From SSSZ01 sp035345935 (GTDB taxonomy: Bacteria > Pseudomonadota > Gammaproteobacteria > Burkholderiales > Rhodocyclaceae): a stretch of DNA of 33,622 nucleotides. The stretch is from assembly GCA_035345935.1 (NCBI GenBank), contig DAORDK010000029.1, positions 1 to 33,622 on the forward strand. The letters are read 5' to 3'. Position 1 is the stretch's first letter, and each line of letters opens with the position of its first letter. The notes below the pieces were generated by a model that saw only the letters and a list, made by a program, of their open reading frames with translations, had not been told where the DNA came from and did no database searches. Positions 1 to 11,000 of the stretch are shown here, in pieces. Both the position numbers and the translations under genes were made by a program.

Positions 1-334
1 CCTTGTACTTCTTCTTGACCTCTTCGATGATCGCCTCGGCCTGGTGGCCGGCGGCGGCCATCAGGGTGTCGTCGTAATCGAGCGAGAGCATGGAGAGCAC
101 CACATCCTTGGTCAGCGGGTGGGCCGAGCGGATGAAGGATTCCGAGCAGCAGGTGCATTCCAGGCCGTGCAGCCAGATCACCGGCGTGCGGGCCTTGGTT
201 TCCAGCGCATGGGCGATGCGCGGCGCGGCGGCGCTGCCCAGACCCAGGGAGGTCGCGGTCAGACTACAGAACTTCAAAAAGCTGCGCCGCGTGATCCCCT
301 GGCGGCGCAGCACTTCGTAAAAGGTTTCGGTCAC
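1..334 (-). CDS. hyaA: [NiFe] uptake hydrogenase small subunit, N-terminal part (cut by window edge)
   Basis: This is the start of the small, electron-transferring subunit of a membrane-bound uptake hydrogenase (also called HoxK or HupS), which oxidises H2 at the periplasmic face and passes electrons through three Fe-S clusters. The frame begins with a GTG at 334-332, preceded by the purine-rich site GGGGGACAG. Residues 14-22 read ITRRSFLKF, a textbook twin-arginine signal, and a small-residue stretch follows up to about residue 43. Around residue 54 comes WLHGLECTCCSESF, the proximal-cluster motif of the family. It reads C-T-C-C (C60, C62, C63) rather than the usual C-T-G-C, a mark of oxygen-tolerant group 1d enzymes. 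The frame then runs off the left edge after 111 codons, so the medial and distal cluster ligands and the large subunit are not visible. Family assignment is secure; the exact symbol is a naming choice. Confidence 0.95.
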   Translation of the reverse strand, partial: MTETFYEVLRRQGITRRSFLKFCSLTATSLGLGSAAAPRIAHALETKARTPVIWLHGLECTCCSESFIRSAHPLTKDVVLSMLSLDYDDTLMAAAGHQAEAIIEEVKKKYK

Positions 335-379
335 TTTCTCTGTCCCCCGTTGGTGGTTGGCGTGCAGCGGGGGTCGCAA

Positions 380-395
380 CGCAAGGCCTGTGCCA
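380..395 (-). promoter_or_regulatory. Predicted sigma-54 (RpoN) promoter of the hydrogenase operon
   Basis: Read on the minus strand the bases are TGGCACAGGCCTTGCG. The -24 element is TGGCAC (395-390) and the -12 element TTGC (384-381), with exactly ten bases between the invariant GG and GC. The transcript would begin near 369-370, leaving a leader of about 36 nt before the GTG start. Sigma-54 control is well known for hup/hox uptake hydrogenases, which supports the call. The activator site (HoxA/HupR type) was not identified with confidence. Confidence 0.7.
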
Positions 396-417
396 AACGG
401 GGAATGAAACCGAATTA

Positions 418-431
418 TTGATACGGATCAA
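418..431. promoter_or_regulatory. Perfect FNR/Anr-type box upstream of the hydrogenase
   Basis: The bases TTGATACGGATCAA match the TTGAT-N4-ATCAA consensus at all ten defined positions. The centre (424.5) lies about 90 bases before the hydrogenase start codon and about 55 bases before the predicted sigma-54 transcription start. The minus strand here also reads TATCAATAATTCG, one base away from the IHF consensus WATCAANNNNTTR. An IHF bend would be typical of a sigma-54 promoter, so FNR, IHF or both could bind. Confidence 0.6.
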
Positions 432-678
432 GGATTCCCGGGGGGGTCGCTGGGTCCGGGAGCTTAGGCGAGAGCTGACAACCGGGTTTTCAGTTTGAGC
501 GCAACTCGTCAATGACGATGACAGCCTTTGGCGAAATGTGGGCGGCCAATAGCGAAGCAACGGATAAGTCGTGATTTTTTGACATACGTGCTGCCGAAAA
601 TGCGGGTAGTCTTCCAAAATTATCTACTACTAAAGGCATAGAACGTTGCGCCCTGCCGCAATGTTCAGGAGAGCGGCG

Positions 679-2709
679 ATGGGTGCGAGTTGGGGGCGAT
701 GGGTGCTGATTTCCGCGACTGCGGTCATGAGCAGCGGGCAGGCGATGGCGGACACGGCCTTGCCGGTTCCCGACATGAGCCTGGAAGATCTGGTCAATAC
801 CGAAATCACGAGTGCGTCCCGCAAGTCCCAGAATCAACAGCATGTGGCAGCGGCAGTTTTCGTCATCACCCAGGAGGACATCGCCCGCTCCGGCGCCCGC
901 AATCTGGCCGACGTCCTGGCGATGGCACCCGGTATCGAGGTGGCCCGGCTAGGCAACGGGCGTTGGGCGGTTTCCGCCCGGGGATTCAATGGGCGTTTCG
1001 CCAACAAGCTCCAGGTCCTCAAGGACGGGCGCAGCGTCTATTCCCCCTTGTTCTCCGGAGTGGCCTGGGAGGCCGAGGACATGGCGCTGGAGGACATCGA
1101 GCGCATCGAAATCATCCGCGGCCCGAATGCCGTCGCCTGGGGTTCCAATGCGGTCAATGGGACCATCAACATCATCACCCGCAAGGCGCGCGACACGCAG
1201 GGCGGTCTGATTGCCGTGGAGGCCGGCAGTGAGGACAGGGCGAACGTGACGGCCCGCTACGGCTTCGCTCTCGGGGACCGTGGCAGCATGCGCATCTATG
1301 GCAAGGGCGTCGATCGGCGTTCGGGCGACGCCCCCGGGGGCGGGCGAGCCCACGACGAAAGCGATTTCGGGATGGCCGGATTCCGGGCCGACTTTCTCGC
1401 GGAGCCCGGGCAGCGCGTCATGCTCAGCGGCGACGTCTATCGCCAGCACGGCGACGACGTGTATCAGTTCGCCGACCCCCAGCGGCCTCCGAGTTATGTC
1501 AATACCTTCTCATCCCGCCTCCACCTCCATGGCGCTCATCTCCAGGGACGTCTCGACGCCTTGCAGGACGATGGCTCGGAAATCTCCCTGCAGGCCTATT
1601 TCAACCAGACGGAAGTGAATGCGGAATCCGCTGCCCGGGAAAGGCGGCGCACGGTAGACCTCGACGCCCAGTATCGCTTCGCCCCCCTGGGTCGCCACGA
1701 TTTGATCGTCGGCGTCAATCTGCGCCATTCCCGGGACCGCATCACCACATCGTCGCCCTATCTGAGTTTCCCCCAGGGTGAGCGCGATTTCCGCCTGGCC
1801 AGTCTTTTCTTCAATGACGAAATCACCCTGGTTCCCGATAAGTTCCGAGTGACCGTGGGGGCACGGCTCGAAAACAACAACTTCTCCGGAACCGCATTTC
1901 AGCCCACCGCCCGTTTTCTGTGGACGCCCGACGCGCAACAGACCGTGTGGGGGGCGCTGTCGGGCGCTACACGCACGCCGTCGCGGGCCGATATGGATGC
2001 CCGCATCGTGGTGGCGGTGGTGCCGCCCGGCCCCCAACCCTTTCCTATCCAGGCGATCTATCAGGGCGACGGCGGCGGCCGGGTCAAGGCGGAGCGCATG
2101 GAGGCGGCGGAACTGGGCTATCGCCGGCGCTTCAACCCGAATTACTCCTTCGATGCGACGGCCTTCGTCCATCGCTATCGCGACGGTATTTCCATGGTGA
2201 CGGGCTCCCTCGACCTGAGCACCGTCTTCACCCAGGGTTACGCCCAGCAGTTCGTTACGACGGTGAATGGCCAGCATACGCGAATCCAGGGACTGGAGTT
2301 CGCCGCCTTCGCCCAGATCACGCCGACCTGGCGATTGCAGCCGAGTTATACCTGGCAATACGCCGTTGCCGAGGGGCTTGGAGACATCTCGTCGGAGGCG
2401 CTTGCCCAGCGGGACGAGGATCGGGTTCCCCGGCACCTGTTCTCCCTGCGTTCCCAGCACAATCTGGGCAATTCGCAGCAACTGGATTTCTGGTTCAAAT
2501 ACAAGAGCCGGATCGAGGCCTTCTCGATCCCAGGCCGGGCCAATCTGGATATCCGTTATGCCTGGAAGTTAGATCGCAACCTCGAACTCTCCGTGGTCGG
2601 TCAGAACCTCCTTCACGAGCGCGTTCTCGAATATGTCCCGGACTACCTGCCCTCTGCGTTGGTGAAGATTGCGCGCGGAGGCTACGTAAGACTGGAACAT
2701 CGATTCTGA
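679..2709 (+). CDS. TonB-dependent outer-membrane receptor, first gene of a signalling operon
   Basis: This 676-residue protein has an N-terminal signal peptide (hydrophobic stretch to about residue 24, ending AMA before DTALPVPD). A TonB receptor plug follows at about residues 30-155, with phrases such as SARGFNGRFANKLQVLKDGR and IERIEIIRGPNAVAWGSNAVNG, and then a long beta-barrel ending in RLEHRF, a typical aromatic C-terminus. Such receptors take up large ligands (siderophores, haem, cobalamin, glycans) across the outer membrane with TonB energy; the ligand here cannot be read from sequence. The ATG at 679 is chosen because AGGAGA stands six bases before it; an earlier ATG at 661 and a TTG at 646 have no such site. 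It is followed after 7 bases by a YfiR-like gene, then a hybrid kinase and a c-di-GMP protein. It may therefore act as a signal input rather than only a transporter. Confidence 0.88.
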   Translation: MGASWGRWVLISATAVMSSGQAMADTALPVPDMSLEDLVNTEITSASRKSQNQQHVAAAVFVITQEDIARSGARNLADVLAMAPGIEVARLGNGRWAVSARGFNGRFANKLQVLKDGRSVYSPLFSGVAWEAEDMALEDIERIEIIRGPNAVAWGSNAVNGTINIITRKARDTQGGLIAVEAGSEDRANVTARYGFALGDRGSMRIYGKGVDRRSGDAPGGGRAHDESDFGMAGFRADFLAEPGQRVMLSGDVYRQHGDDVYQFADPQRPPSYVNTFSSRLHLHGAHLQGRLDALQDDGSEISLQAYFNQTEVNAESAARERRRTVDLDAQYRFAPLGRHDLIVGVNLRHSRDRITTSSPYLSFPQGERDFRLASLFFNDEITLVPDKFRVTVGARLENNNFSGTAFQPTARFLWTPDAQQTVWGALSGATRTPSRADMDARIVVAVVPPGPQPFPIQAIYQGDGGGRVKAERMEAAELGYRRRFNPNYSFDATAFVHRYRDGISMVTGSLDLSTVFTQGYAQQFVTTVNGQHTRIQGLEFAAFAQITPTWRLQPSYTWQYAVAEGLGDISSEALAQRDEDRVPRHLFSLRSQHNLGNSQQLDFWFKYKSRIEAFSIPGRANLDIRYAWKLDRNLELSVVGQNLLHERVLEYVPDYLPSALVKIARGGYVRLEHRF

Positions 2710-2716
2710 AGTCGGC

Positions 2717-3274
2717 ATGAGCCAGCGCCGCCGATTTCTTCGCCGAGGCTTTCTTGCCCTCGCCGCCCTGTCGGGCGGGGCGGCTGTCCTCGGCCAGCAG
2801 GGCGGGTTCAGCGACCAGCAATTGCGAGCGGCCTTCGTCCTCAATTTCTTGCGCTATGTCGATTGGCCGGAGCGGTCATTCGCCAGCCAGGAGGCTCCCC
2901 TGATCCTCGGCGTCCTCGGGGGCGAGAGCCCGGCGAATCTGGCGGGAATCTCAGGCAAGATCGTCAAGGGACACCCGGTCGCCGTTCGGAGCGTTTATGG
3001 CATCGACGACGCCAAGGGTTGCCACGCCCTTTATTTCTCGGATCCGGACGTCCGCCGAATTGTGACCCTTCTACGGGGTTTGCAGAACCTACCGGTGCTC
3101 ACGGTCAGCGACGCCGAAGGATTCATCGACATCGGCGGGATGATTGGCCTGGTCCCCGGCGACAACCGTCTGCAGTTCGAGGTGAACCTGAGCGGACTCT
3201 CCCAGGCGCAACTCAAGGCCAGTTCTCAGCTTCTGCGCTTGGCCCGCAATGTGATCGATACGCGTGCGCGATGA
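2717..3274 (+). CDS. YfiR-family (DUF4154) periplasmic regulatory protein
   Basis: This 185-residue protein has an export signal (residues 1-27) followed by a compact domain whose phrases are typical of the YfiR/DUF4154 family: AAFVLNFLRYVDWPE, LILGVLGG, CHALYFSDPD, VLTVSDAEGFIDIGGMIGLV and LQFEVNL. YfiR in Pseudomonas is a periplasmic repressor that binds the CHASE8 sensor of the diguanylate cyclase YfiN. Here no YfiN is encoded; the next gene is a histidine kinase with a CHASE8-like periplasmic region, which is the likely partner. The signal contains RRRFL with flanking arginines, so Tat export is possible. Only one cysteine (C102) is present, so the paired disulfides reported for the Pseudomonas protein cannot form. 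The gene starts 7 bases after the receptor stop, suggesting coupling. Confidence 0.85.
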   Translation: MSQRRRFLRRGFLALAALSGGAAVLGQQGGFSDQQLRAAFVLNFLRYVDWPERSFASQEAPLILGVLGGESPANLAGISGKIVKGHPVAVRSVYGIDDAKGCHALYFSDPDVRRIVTLLRGLQNLPVLTVSDAEGFIDIGGMIGLVPGDNRLQFEVNLSGLSQAQLKASSQLLRLARNVIDTRAR

Positions 3275-3284
3275 GGCCAAGACG

Positions 3285-6004
<2,720 letters not shown>

Positions 6005-6008
<4 letters not shown>

Positions 6009-8131
6009 ATCCCGAAAATCAGCTGGCGAGTGGCCGCATCCTGCTGGTGGATGACGATGCAGTCCTCCGGGCCATGGCCGGCCAAACGATCCAGAGGGCG
6101 GGTTTCGAGCTCGCCGAAGTGGCTAGCGGTGAGGAGGCGATTGAGCGGGCGCCGGAGTTCCACCCCGATCTGGTCCTCCTCGACATCGTGATGCCGGGAA
6201 TCGATGGATTCGAAGTGTGCCGTCGACTCCGGGCCGGCGACGTGGGCAAGAATCTGGCGATCATGATGCTCACCGGCCTCGATGATACGGAATCCATCGA
6301 GCGCGCCTATCAGTGCGGTGCAGACGACTTCATCACCAAGCCGATCAATTGGAATCTGCTGATTCACCGGGTCCGCTTCAATCTTCGGGCGGCAAGCGCG
6401 CGGGCGGCGCTGGCGGCCAGCCGAGGCAGCCTGGACAGCGCCCAACGGCTCGCCCGCATGGGCAGTTGGGAATGGTCTCCCCGTGACGGCAGGTTCAGTT
6501 TTTCGGAGCAGTTTGCCCTGCTCCTGCGACTGCCGCCAGACCAGTTACGCAATACCCACCCCGCTGCCCTCATCGAGCAGGTCGCTCCGGAGGATCGCGA
6601 GGCTCTGGAAACTGCCCGGGAGCGCGCTCTGACCCGGGGTGGCAGTTACCAGTTGCGTTACTGCTGCAGAGATGGGGAGGGGAATGTGCTGACCCTGGAG
6701 GAAACCGGCAGGGCGATCAGCAACGGCCGGGGACCGCGTCTGGAGGCGATCGTCCAGGACGTCAGCCAGGCCGTCGCGAACGAGGAGCGCATGCGCTTCC
6801 TTTCGTACCACGACATAACGACCGGCCTTCCGTCGCGTCAGTTTTTCCTGGAAGTCGCCAACCATACGCTGGAGCAGGCGCGGCGCACGTCCACCGGCTG
6901 CGCGCTGTTGTTCATCGACCTCGACCACTTCAAGGAAATCAACGTCCAGCTCGGAAGCGATGCCGGCGACGCCATGCTCAAAACGATCGCTTTCCGGATT
7001 GTCGAATGTGTTCGGTCGGCGACCTCGGCGGGGCTTGTCCATACGCCGGAAGGCATCGAGGTGGCCGCCCGGGCGGGGGGAGATCAGTTCCTCGTGCTGC
7101 TGTCCCGTTTGCGTCGTGAAACCGACGCTTCCCAACTGGCCGACCGCTTGCTCGACGCGATTCGTCAGCCGGTGCGTATCGGTCACGAGGACTCGATCAT
7201 TACCGCATCGATCGGTTTGACCCTGTTCCCACGGGATGGCGGCGATATCGCAACTCTCCTGGAAAATGCCGAGCAGACCTGTCGTACTGCCCAGAAGCGC
7301 GGGCGGGACGTCCACGCCTTCTACAGCGAAGACGTTGGCCAGGTAGCCAGCGCGCGGCTGAGACTGGAAAACGAAATCCGGCGCGCCCTCTCCCAGAACG
7401 AATTTGTGCTTCATTACCAGCCCAAGGTGGACCTGGTCAGTGGGCGTCTGGCCGGTGCGGAGGCGCTGGTTCGCTGGCAGCACCCGGAACGGGGACTCTT
7501 GTATCCCGGGGATTTCATTCCCCTGGCCGAGGAAAGCGGCCTCATTCTCGCCCTCGGCCATCGCGTCCTCGCGCTCGCTTGCGACCAGATTGCGGCTTGG
7601 CGGGCCGGCGGCCTGCTCGCGGACGGTCAGACCATCGCCATCAATCTGTCAGCGCTCAGCTTTACGGAAGATGACCTCCTCGTCCGCCTGGTTGCCGCCA
7701 CCCGTTCCCGGGGAATACCTCCGGGCAGTCTGGGCCTGGAGGTCACCGAGACGTCCCTCATGCATCAGACCGAAGTGGCGGTCGCCCGCTTGACTGCCTT
7801 GCGGGGAGCGGGATTCCTTCTCGCCCTCGACGATTTCGGGACGGGCTACTCGTCTCTCGGCTATTTGAAACGATTTCCGGTGGACCAGATCAAGATCGAT
7901 CGCAGTTTCGTGGCGGACCTGGCGAACGACGTTCATGGGGAGGCCATCGTAGCGGCCATAGTCTCCCTCGCCTGCCGCCTGGGGCTCGAAGTCGTCGCCG
8001 AGGGGGTGGAGACCGCGGAGCAAATGGCTTGTCTCGTCGCTATGGGTTGCCGCTACGCCCAAGGCTATTATATTTCCCGTCCTGGTCCGGCCGAAGCCCT
8101 GGAACCCTGGCTGCGGCGACCTTTGCCCTAG
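6005..8131 (+). CDS. REC-PAS-GGDEF-EAL response regulator, predicted c-di-GMP phosphodiesterase
   Basis: This 708-residue soluble protein begins with a receiver (LLVDDDAVLR; phospho-acceptor D60 in LVLLDIVMPGIDGFE). A PAS-like segment of about 120 residues (GSWEWSPRDGRF) follows, then a GGDEF domain and an EAL domain. The GGDEF signature reads GGDQF (residues 358-362), with glutamine replacing the metal-binding glutamate, and no RxxD inhibitory site is visible, so cyclase activity is doubtful. The EAL domain keeps its known motifs: EALVRW starting at E486, LEVTETSLM, DDFGTGYSS, IKIDRSFV, EGVET and QGYYISRP. It therefore probably hydrolyses c-di-GMP. The GTG start at 6005 overlaps the kinase stop (GTGA) and has GGAGAG five bases before it, so the two are translationally coupled. 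The likely input is the kinase Hpt domain. Confidence 0.9.
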
Positions 8132-8194
8132 GAAGTGGCCGAGCGCCACCCGCCGGCGCGGGAATCGCACTCCCCCGTCGAGGTCTCAGGGGTT

Positions 8195-8222
8195 TTGATT
8201 CCGGTCATTCTGCCGGTACACT
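8195..8222 (+). promoter_or_regulatory. Possible sigma-70 promoter of the ccm operon
   Basis: TTGATT (8195-8200) and TACACT (8217-8222) are separated by 16 bases and stand about 40 bases before the ccmA start. Both hexamers are fair matches. The short leader ends in a run of seven T just before the ccmA ATG and has no clear ribosome-binding site. Confidence 0.4.
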
Positions 8223-8264
8223 GGCGCCCTCATAATTCAGCCCTGATTTTTCGCGGTTTTTTTG

Positions 8265-8879
8265 ATGCTGGAAGCGGACAACCTGGAGTGCGTACGCGGC
8301 GACCGGCGCCTGTTCAAGGGTGTCGGCTTTCGGCTCGAAGCCGGCGAACTCCTTTTTTTGCAGGGCAAGAACGGCGCCGGCAAGACCAGTCTCCTGCGCA
8401 TGCTCATCGGCCTGCTGCCGCCGGAATCCGGACAAATCCAGTGGAAGGGTCGGCCAATCCGGAGTTTGGCCGACGAATTCCGCGCCGACCTCTGCTACCT
8501 GGGCCACCTGAACGCTATAAAAGAGGAGCTCACCCCCCTGGAGAATCTGATGGCTGCCGCACGCCTCGCGGAAGAGGAACTGCCCGAGGACGATGCCCTC
8601 GATGCCCTCGAGCAGGTGGGGCTGGCCGGTCGCGAGGATCTGGCCTGCAAGTACCTTTCCCAGGGCCAGAAGCGGCGCGTTGCGCTGGCCAGACTGGTGA
8701 AGGAAAAGCGTCCCCTGTGGGTTCTCGACGAACCCTTCGTCGCCCTTGACCTTGCCGCCGTCGCCTGGCTCGCCGGCCTCATCGGCGCTCATCTGCAGCG
8801 GGGCGGGCTGGCGGTGATGACCACTCATCAGCTGGTGGACATCCCCGCAGGCGCAGTCAAGGAATTGCGGCTCTCCTGA
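8265..8879 (+). CDS. ccmA: Cytochrome c biogenesis ABC transporter ATP-binding protein CcmA
   Basis: This 204-residue ATPase powers CcmB/C/D in releasing haem-loaded CcmE during system I cytochrome c maturation at the inner membrane. The Walker A motif is GKNGAGKTSLL (about residue 36), the signature is LSQGQKRRVALARL, and Walker B is PLWVLDEPFVALD; the switch histidine appears in MTTHQ. The length matches the family. The ATG at 8265 is taken because the protein then opens with MLEADNLECVRGDRRLF, as in homologues; a TTG three bases earlier is unlikely. No good ribosome-binding site is seen, only a T-rich leader. It is the first gene of a nine-gene operon and overlaps ccmB by one base. Confidence 0.95.
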   Translation: MLEADNLECVRGDRRLFKGVGFRLEAGELLFLQGKNGAGKTSLLRMLIGLLPPESGQIQWKGRPIRSLADEFRADLCYLGHLNAIKEELTPLENLMAAARLAEEELPEDDALDALEQVGLAGREDLACKYLSQGQKRRVALARLVKEKRPLWVLDEPFVALDLAAVAWLAGLIGAHLQRGGLAVMTTHQLVDIPAGAVKELRLS

Positions 8880-9547
8880 TGCTTTCCATCGTCGCCGCGG
8901 TGATAGCCCGCGATCTCCGTCTGGCCATGCGCCGTCAGGCCGACATCGTTTCGGCCCTCTTCTTTTTCATCATCGTGGTGAGCCTCTTTCCCTTGGGCGT
9001 CGGCCCCGAACCCGACCTGCTCAGAAAACTAGCTCCCGGCGTGCTGTGGGTGGCCGCCCTGTTGGCCACCATGCTGTCGCTCCCGCGCTTGTTCGCCGAC
9101 GATCTTCGCGACGGCACCCTCGAACAGTTGGCGCTGGCACCTCACCCATTGGGCCTCGTCGTCTTGGGGAAAGTGATCGCTCACTGGCTGGTTTCCGGCC
9201 TCCCCCTTGCGGTTCTCGCCCCCATCCTGGGGCTGCAGTTCGATCTCTCCGCCGAGGGACTCCTGGTGCTGACCGGGTCGATTCTTTTGGGGACCCCGGC
9301 CCTTTCGGGAATAGGCGGAATCGGCGCGGCGTTAACCTTGGGACTGCGGGGCGGCGGCGTGCTGCTGTCGCTCCTCGTGCTGCCCCTGTATATTCCGGTT
9401 TTGATTTTCGGCGCCGGAGCCGTCGATGCGGCGGTGACCGGCCTGGGTGGTCAGGCTCACCTCTCGCTGCTGGCGGCGCTGACTTGTGCTGCCCTGGGTT
9501 TTGCCCCCTGGGCTGCCGCCGCCGCCTTGAAGATTGCCCTCGAATGA
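8879..9547 (+). CDS. ccmB: Haem exporter membrane protein CcmB
   Basis: This 222-residue integral membrane protein has about six hydrophobic segments and is the permease partner of CcmA. It opens with VIARDLRLAMRRQADIVSALFFFIIVVSLFPLGVGPE, and PGVLWVAALLATMLSLPRLF with DDLRDGTLEQL is characteristic of CcmB. The ATG shares its A with the ccmA stop (TGATG), and the stop overlaps ccmC. The CcmAB complex uses ATP to release holo-CcmE from CcmC. Confidence 0.95.
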   Translation: MLSIVAAVIARDLRLAMRRQADIVSALFFFIIVVSLFPLGVGPEPDLLRKLAPGVLWVAALLATMLSLPRLFADDLRDGTLEQLALAPHPLGLVVLGKVIAHWLVSGLPLAVLAPILGLQFDLSAEGLLVLTGSILLGTPALSGIGGIGAALTLGLRGGGVLLSLLVLPLYIPVLIFGAGAVDAAVTGLGGQAHLSLLAALTCAALGFAPWAAAAALKIALE

Positions 9548-10293
9548 ACGACCGCTTCAATCTCTACCGCTTCGCCGCTCCAGCCACCTTCTATCCCCTG
9601 GCGGGAACCCTGGTGCCTTATTTTGCTGCCGTCTCTGCTGTCTTCGGCATCGCCGGCCTGTGGCTGGGGTTGTTCGTTGCGCCCACAGATTTCCAGCAGG
9701 GTGAGGGCTATCGCATCATCTTCATCCATGTTCCGGCCTCCTGGATGTCCATGTTCATCTATCTGGTGATGGCCTTCTGGGCGGCCATCGGGCTCGCCTT
9801 CAATACCCGGCTCTCCGGCATGATGGCCCAGGCGCTCGCCCCTACCGGTGCCCTGATGGCCTTTCTCTCGCTATGGACCGGCGCCCTCTGGGGCAAACCC
9901 ATGTGGGGGGCCTGGTGGGTGTGGGATGCCCGGCTCACTTCCGAGTTGATCCTGCTCTTCCTCTATATCGGCTACCTGGCCCTGGTCGCCGCCATCGACG
10001 ATCCCCGCAGGGCAGACAAGGCCGGCGGTCTTCTGCTCCTGGTCGGCGTGGTCAACGTCCCCATCATCTATTTCTCGGTCAAATGGTGGAACACCCTGCA
10101 CCAGGGGGCGTCGGTGAGCCTCACCAAGTCGCCGACCATGGCCTCCACCATGCTCTGGGGCATGCTCCTGATGGCGCTCTGTTTCTGGATGTATTCCATC
10201 GCCGTCGCGCTGATGCGGGTAAGAACCATCATGCTTGAGCGGGAACGCCAGACCGACTGGGTCAAGGCTCTGCTCGCCGCCGGAGAAAAGTGA
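9544..10293 (+). CDS. ccmC: Haem exporter/handling protein CcmC
   Basis: This 249-residue protein with six predicted membrane segments belongs to the haem-handling family. The tryptophan-rich signature is WGKPMWGAWWVWDARLTSEL (about residues 117-136). Conserved histidines flank it, in FIHVPASWMSM and WWNTLHQGASVS. CcmC loads haem covalently onto CcmE in the periplasm. The ATG overlaps the ccmB stop by four bases (ATGA), which indicates coupled translation. The small ccmD gene follows. Confidence 0.96.
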   Translation: MNDRFNLYRFAAPATFYPLAGTLVPYFAAVSAVFGIAGLWLGLFVAPTDFQQGEGYRIIFIHVPASWMSMFIYLVMAFWAAIGLAFNTRLSGMMAQALAPTGALMAFLSLWTGALWGKPMWGAWWVWDARLTSELILLFLYIGYLALVAAIDDPRRADKAGGLLLLVGVVNVPIIYFSVKWWNTLHQGASVSLTKSPTMASTMLWGMLLMALCFWMYSIAVALMRVRTIMLERERQTDWVKALLAAGEK

Positions 10294-10295
10294 TC

Positions 10296-10493
10296 ATGCA
10301 CTGGAACAGTTTTGCCGATTTTCTCGCCATGGGCGGTTATGCCGGCTACGTCTGGGGCTCCTTTGGTGTCACCGCGCTGATCATGGTTGCCGAACCCTTC
10401 CTGGTCGCCCGTAGTCGAAGGAATACCCTCGCCCTTCTGAAACGCCAGTTGCGTGCCGAATCGCGCAACGCTTCCGGAAACAGTTCCGAATGA
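10296..10493 (+). CDS. ccmD: Haem exporter accessory protein CcmD
   Basis: This small protein of 65 residues has one membrane helix (about residues 15-35) and a basic cytoplasmic tail, as CcmD does: MHWNSFADFLAMGGYAGYVWGSFGVTALIMVAEPF. It stabilises CcmC-CcmE and helps release holo-CcmE. A GTG at 10290, which overlaps the ccmC stop, is an alternative start two codons upstream. GGAGAAAA serves either start. The stop overlaps the ATG of ccmE. Confidence 0.88.
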   Translation: MHWNSFADFLAMGGYAGYVWGSFGVTALIMVAEPFLVARSRRNTLALLKRQLRAESRNASGNSSE

Positions 10494-10984
10494 AAACCCG
10501 TCACAAACGCCTTGCCCTCATCGGCGGTGCCCTCGCCATCCTCGGCATCATCGCCGCCCTGGTGCTCAATGCCCTCAACAGCAACATCGCCCTCTATATC
10601 TCGCCCACCGACGTCGCCGCCGGCAAGGCGCCCAAGGACAAGGTCTTCCGCATCGGCGGCCTGGTCAGGGAAGGGAGCCTCAAGCGCCAAGCCGACGGTG
10701 TCACCGTGAGCTTCATCGTCACCGACACCGACAAGGACCTCACGGTCAACTACAAGGGCATCCTGCCGGATCTGTTCAAAGAAGGTAAGGGTGTGGTCGC
10801 CCAAGGCAAGCTGGTCGCCGACGGGGTCTTCGTCGCCCAAGAGGTGCTGGCCAAACACGACGAGAATTACATGCCGCCGGAGGCGGCCAAGGCGGTGGGC
10901 GACGCCCATGCCCGGGCCGCGGAGAAGAAAGCCGCCGAAGCAGCGGGCGGCACCGCAGCGGTCAAACCGTCCGCCAGTTACTAA
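10490..10984 (+). CDS. ccmE: Cytochrome c-type biogenesis haem chaperone CcmE
   Basis: This 164-residue protein has an N-terminal membrane anchor (about residues 9-28) and a periplasmic OB-fold domain. The haem-binding site is visible as AKHDENYMPPE: H123 is the residue that binds haem covalently and Y127 is the axial ligand of the HxxxY form. A flexible, alanine- and lysine-rich tail follows, as in many homologues. CcmE carries haem from CcmC to CcmF. The ATG overlaps the ccmD stop by four bases. Confidence 0.96.
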   Translation: MKTRHKRLALIGGALAILGIIAALVLNALNSNIALYISPTDVAAGKAPKDKVFRIGGLVREGSLKRQADGVTVSFIVTDTDKDLTVNYKGILPDLFKEGKGVVAQGKLVADGVFVAQEVLAKHDENYMPPEAAKAVGDAHARAAEKKAAEAAGGTAAVKPSASY

Positions 10985-11000
10985 ACCCGAGGTTCTCTCC

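Larger units (their letters stand above)
335..678. other. Divergent intergenic region between hydrogenase and receptor operon
   Basis: No gene is seen in these 344 bases. The left third holds the hydrogenase leader, its sigma-54 promoter and the FNR-type box. The right part must contain the promoter of the plus-strand receptor operon. A TTGACA lies at 579-584, but I see no convincing -10 element at the right spacing. The only clear translation signal is AGGAGA at 668-673, in front of the ATG at 679. Confidence 0.6.

Noticed and set aside
579..607. TTGACA as a sigma-70 promoter of the receptor operon
   Set aside because: No acceptable -10 element lies 16-18 bases downstream; too weak to list.
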